Below, in pieces: positions 43,063 through 45,761 of a DNA stretch of 45,761 nt (its first letter is position 1; each line of letters begins with the position of its first letter). Under the pieces are notes generated by a model. The model was not told where the DNA came from, did not search any database, and saw nothing but the letters and a program-made list of their open reading frames with translations. Source of the stretch: Methanogenium sp. MK-MG (GTDB taxonomy: Archaea; Halobacteriota; Methanomicrobia; Methanomicrobiales; Methanomicrobiaceae); NCBI RefSeq assembly GCF_009914725.1, contig NZ_JAAAWJ010000011.1, positions 1-45,761 on the forward strand, in the 5' to 3' direction. Position numbers and translations under genes: made by a program.

Positions 43063-44196
43063 ATGGTACAGGATGAATATCGGGATATATGTGAGACATA
43101 CCTGATGCGCAACTTCAGCCGTGATCTGATGATCACGCGTGGGAAAGGAGCACGGGTATGGGACGATAAAGGGAATGAATACATCGACTGTGTGGCAGGC
43201 ATTGCTGTCTGTTCCACCGGCCACTGTCACCCAAAGGTATCAGAGGCCATCTGCCGTCAGGCACATGAGCTTATTCATATATCAAACCTCTTCTACATTC
43301 CCGGACAGGCAGAACTCGCGAAACGGATTGTAGAGAAGGCAGGCATCAAAGGCGGACGCGTCTTCTTCTCCAATTCAGGTAGTGAAGCCGTTGAAGCAGC
43401 CGTTAAACTCGCCCGTGTCCGCACAGGGAAGAAACGGTTCATCGCATTTAAATCCGGTTTCCACGGCCGTACCTACGGCGCCCTCTCCCTGACACACAAG
43501 GAAGACTACCGACTCCCATTTACCCCCCTGCCGTATGAATGCGAATTCGTCGAATACGGCGACATCGAGGGCCTGAAGGCCGCGATGGACGAGACGATTG
43601 CCGCTGTGATACTTGAACCGGTGCAGGGCGAAGCAGGTGTCTTCCCCGCACCGGACGGGTTCCTGGAGGATGTCCGCAACGTATGCAACGAACATGACGC
43701 CCTCATGATCATCGATGAGGTGCAGACCGGATTCGGCCGGACCGGCAAATGGTTCGGCTTCCAGCACGCAGACATTGAGCCTGATATCATCACGATGGCA
43801 AAGGGCATCGCCTCAGGGTTCCCGATGGGCGCCATCGTCGCACGCGAGGGGCTGGAATTCCTTCCCGGCGAGCACGGCGGCACATTCAACGGCGGCCCGC
43901 TCGCCTGTGCCGCGGCACACGCCACCCTTGATGTCCTTGAGGAAGAAATCGACGACATTGAGCGCAAGGGTGAGCGCTTCCGTGACGGACTCGCCGCCTA
44001 CAATCCCCGCCAGAGAGGTCTGATGATCGGCGTCACCCTCGGTGACCGCTGTGCACCGGTGAAGGATTACTGTGAGGAACACGGGGTGCTGGTCAACTGC
44101 ACCAGCGGAAACCTCCGCCTCATCCCGCCGCTCGTCATCACAGACAAGGAGATTGACCAGGCGGTCAGGGTTATCAATGAAGCACTTGATTCGTAA
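43063..44196 (+). CDS. argD: Acetylornithine aminotransferase
   Basis: This class III PLP aminotransferase interconverts N-acetylglutamate semialdehyde and N-acetylornithine in arginine synthesis; some relatives also serve lysine synthesis. The PLP lysine is Lys247 in TMAKGIASG, preceded by IIDEVQTGFGRTGKW. FFSNSGSEAVEAAVKLAR binds the PLP phosphate, and EHGGTFNGGPLACAAA fits ArgD. ATG 43063 has AGAGGAAG about 10 bases upstream. The 377-residue length is normal. hisC starts within its last codons. Confidence 0.92.
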   Translation: MVQDEYRDICETYLMRNFSRDLMITRGKGARVWDDKGNEYIDCVAGIAVCSTGHCHPKVSEAICRQAHELIHISNLFYIPGQAELAKRIVEKAGIKGGRVFFSNSGSEAVEAAVKLARVRTGKKRFIAFKSGFHGRTYGALSLTHKEDYRLPFTPLPYECEFVEYGDIEGLKAAMDETIAAVILEPVQGEAGVFPAPDGFLEDVRNVCNEHDALMIIDEVQTGFGRTGKWFGFQHADIEPDIITMAKGIASGFPMGAIVAREGLEFLPGEHGGTFNGGPLACAAAHATLDVLEEEIDDIERKGERFRDGLAAYNPRQRGLMIGVTLGDRCAPVKDYCEEHGVLVNCTSGNLRLIPPLVITDKEIDQAVRVINEALDS

Positions 44197-45241
44197 GGAA
44201 TTTCTGGAAAAAGGGTATGTCTTTGCGACACGGGCAGCAGAGACTGCCCTGGCTTCCGGCCACACCCGCCCGGCACGTCTGGCAAGCAACGAAAACCCGT
44301 ATCCGCCGTCGCCGAAGGCAGTCAAAGCCGCAGCAGATGTCCTGCCCCACACCAACCGTTACCCGGACGAGACAAACAAGGAGTTCATCGACGCACTGAA
44401 GAAACGGCACGGCGACTACCGGTTTGTCGCGAGCGTCGGCATGGACGGTATCATTGATACCGTCATCCGCACCCTTGTTGCAGACGGTGACCGGGTGGCG
44501 GTGGCAACACCCACCTACTCCTACTACGGGCTTGCGGTTCAGGCACAGGGAGGAGTCACCGTATCCGTGCCACGGAAGGCTGACTTCTCCGTTGACCCGG
44601 CCACATTCTGCAGGGACGCGGCGGGGACAAAGCTTGCCTTCCTCTGCACCCCGAACAATCCGACGGGGACAACAGAGACCCCGGAGACGATCGCTGAGAT
44701 ATGCGAGAACTATGAAGGAGTGCTCTTCCTTGACTGTGCATATATCGAGTTTGACGGGACCGACTACCGCCCCCTGATGAGGAGATACTGGAACCTCATC
44801 ATCGGCAGGACGATGTCCAAGGCCTATTCGCTTGCCGGTCTGCGGGTTGGATACGCCTTTGTGCCGGAATGGTATGGACCAGTTTACCAGCGGGCGGCCA
44901 CCCCCTTCACCCTCAACATGGTCTCACAGGCAGCCGCCGCAGCGGCACTGAGAGACACCGTGCATGTGAAGAAGATCGTATCGGTCGTGCAGGAATGGCG
45001 GCAGCGGTTCATCGATGAATGCCCGTATCCTGTCGTGCCCGGCGGGGCAAACTTTGTGATGGTGGATGTCGCGCCCCAAAAAGCGGATGATGTGGTGACT
45101 GAACTTGCCAAGAAGGGCGTCATTGTCCGGTCCTGTGCCAGTTTCCCCGGCCTGCCGGACCACTATATCCGTGTCTCCATCGGTGAACCGTGGGAGAACG
45201 AAGCCTTCATTGCAGCAATAACCGACATATACCAGCCATGA
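44177..45241 (+). CDS. hisC: Histidinol-phosphate aminotransferase
   Basis: This class I/II PLP enzyme converts imidazole acetol phosphate to histidinol phosphate. ARLASNENPYPPSPKA is the substrate-binding N-terminal arm, CTPNNPTGT the PLP-contacting loop, and Lys215 in SKAYSLAGLRVGY the Schiff-base lysine; an Arg near the C-terminus in YIRVSIG fits the substrate carboxylate. ATG 44177 overlaps argD by 20 bases and has CAGGG 7 bases before it. Length is 354 residues. Its stop overlaps the next gene's ATG. Confidence 0.92.
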   Translation: MKHLIRKEFLEKGYVFATRAAETALASGHTRPARLASNENPYPPSPKAVKAAADVLPHTNRYPDETNKEFIDALKKRHGDYRFVASVGMDGIIDTVIRTLVADGDRVAVATPTYSYYGLAVQAQGGVTVSVPRKADFSVDPATFCRDAAGTKLAFLCTPNNPTGTTETPETIAEICENYEGVLFLDCAYIEFDGTDYRPLMRRYWNLIIGRTMSKAYSLAGLRVGYAFVPEWYGPVYQRAATPFTLNMVSQAAAAAALRDTVHVKKIVSVVQEWRQRFIDECPYPVVPGGANFVMVDVAPQKADDVVTELAKKGVIVRSCASFPGLPDHYIRVSIGEPWENEAFIAAITDIYQP

Positions 45242-45750
45242 TGACTGCACTTACCGGGACACCCGGCACCGGAAAAACGACCATTGCAGAGCTCCTCACC
45301 GCCCGTGGTATGCAGGTGGTATACCAGAAGGAGACGATGGGGCCCTATATCCTTGAACATGACGCTGAGCGCGACACCGATATCATCGACGAGGAGGCAT
45401 GGGTGGACGCCTTTGTGCCGGTGGAGGGCATCATCGAAGGCCACCTCACCCACCTTCTGCCGGCAGACCGGGTGGTGGTTTTGCGCTGCCGCCCGGATAT
45501 CCTCGCCGCACGCCTGAGAGCACGCGGCTACGGGGAAGAGAAGGTGCAGGAGAATGCGGAGGCGGAAGCGCTGGACTGTATTTTTGTTGAGGCACTCGAG
45601 GTGCACCCGGAGACGCATATCATGGTGATTGACACAACAGAACAAAATCCTGAGGTGACCGCGGATGCAATAGAGGCATTTATCCGTGGTGACGCGCCAC
45701 ATCACCTCGCAGTAGCTGACTGGTCAGAATATTTAGGAAGACGTGTATGA
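45238..45750 (+). CDS. AK6/Fap7-like adenylate kinase
   Basis: The 170-residue P-loop protein has GTPGTGKTT (Lys13) at its start, an IIEGHL block and VVLRCRPDILAARLRARGY with KVQENAEAEALD, the lid and nucleotide-binding pattern of the AK6/Fap7 family. In eukaryotes and archaea these act in nucleotide balance and small ribosomal subunit maturation. ATG 45238 overlaps the hisC stop (ATGA), with a second ATG at 45241. The stop overlaps the next ATG. Confidence 0.9.
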   Translation: MMTALTGTPGTGKTTIAELLTARGMQVVYQKETMGPYILEHDAERDTDIIDEEAWVDAFVPVEGIIEGHLTHLLPADRVVVLRCRPDILAARLRARGYGEEKVQENAEAEALDCIFVEALEVHPETHIMVIDTTEQNPEVTADAIEAFIRGDAPHHLAVADWSEYLGRRV

Positions 45751-45761
45751 CAGTTGACAAC
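45747..45761 (+). CDS. Start of an unidentified gene (cut by the window edge)
   Basis: ATG 45747 overlaps the AK6 stop as ATGA and reads MTVDN before the window ends. A CDP-alcohol phosphatidyltransferase often follows AK6 in related methanogens as far as I recall, but five codons cannot show this. Confidence 0.4.

Overview
The window looks like a chromosomal segment of a methanogenic euryarchaeon, most likely of the order Methanomicrobiales. The evidence is a DUF2117 protein (a family I know from methanogens), NreA with a C-terminal PCNA-binding peptide, an archaeal ATP-dependent DNA ligase, a stand-alone GMP synthase synthetase subunit, an AK6-type adenylate kinase, COG1361 surface proteins, archaeal prepilin-type pilins, and TATA-box promoters that are often almost leaderless. 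The order is an inference; no rRNA or methanogenesis operon is present to fix it. No rRNA, tRNA or CRISPR array was seen.

Layout. 1-5444 (+): an unusual membrane protein joining a J domain to a transglutaminase-like domain, a GT28/MurG-like glycosyltransferase, a possible small zinc protein, DUF2117 and NreA, the last pairs joined by GTGA stop/start overlaps. 5490-8670: a membrane protein, then (-) a metallo-beta-lactamase-fold hydrolase and DNA ligase. 8755-10129: a truncated amino-acid-kinase tail and a MOT1-type molybdate/sulfate transporter. 10130-10833 is a 0.7 kb gene-poor stretch with inverted repeats. 10834-12904: hisD, a 26-bp tandem repeat and a HicBA toxin-antitoxin pair whose toxin seems frameshifted. 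13130-17325: a condensation-type acyltransferase and two membrane proteins. 17351-23700 (-): a complete overlapping trpEGDCFBA operon. 23996-27804 (-): serS, a cupin, two coupled pilin-like genes and trmO.

27805-30603 is the accessory part. It holds an approximately 197-bp element with inverted ends, two diverged direct copies (about 165 bp) of an unexplained element, a small ORF and an AT-rich 331-residue unknown gene between those copies, and an IS200/IS605-type end. Three transposase-less IS605/TnpB right-end scars occur in the window (near 190, 23920 and 30295).

30604-35759 is a divergent surface/efflux locus: two COG1361 proteins (-) and an RND/MMPL exporter (+), separated by an intergenic region with a 41-bp inverted repeat. 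The exporter frame continues upstream without a normal start codon. 35783-38098 (-): a DJ-1/PfpI protein, a GT2 glycosyltransferase and an OB-HD (YhaM-like) protein. 38196-40302 (+): a PaaI-type thioesterase and an NfeD/stomatin pair. 40524-45761 (+): pyrG, guaA synthetase subunit, argD, hisC, an AK6-like kinase and the first codons of another gene, mostly with short or overlapping junctions.

Most genes are ordinary biosynthesis and information processing. The parts that merit follow-up are the duplicated element and its cargo (28571-30510), the COG1361/RND divergon with its palindrome, the J-domain/transglutaminase fusion, and the DUF2117-NreA coupling.
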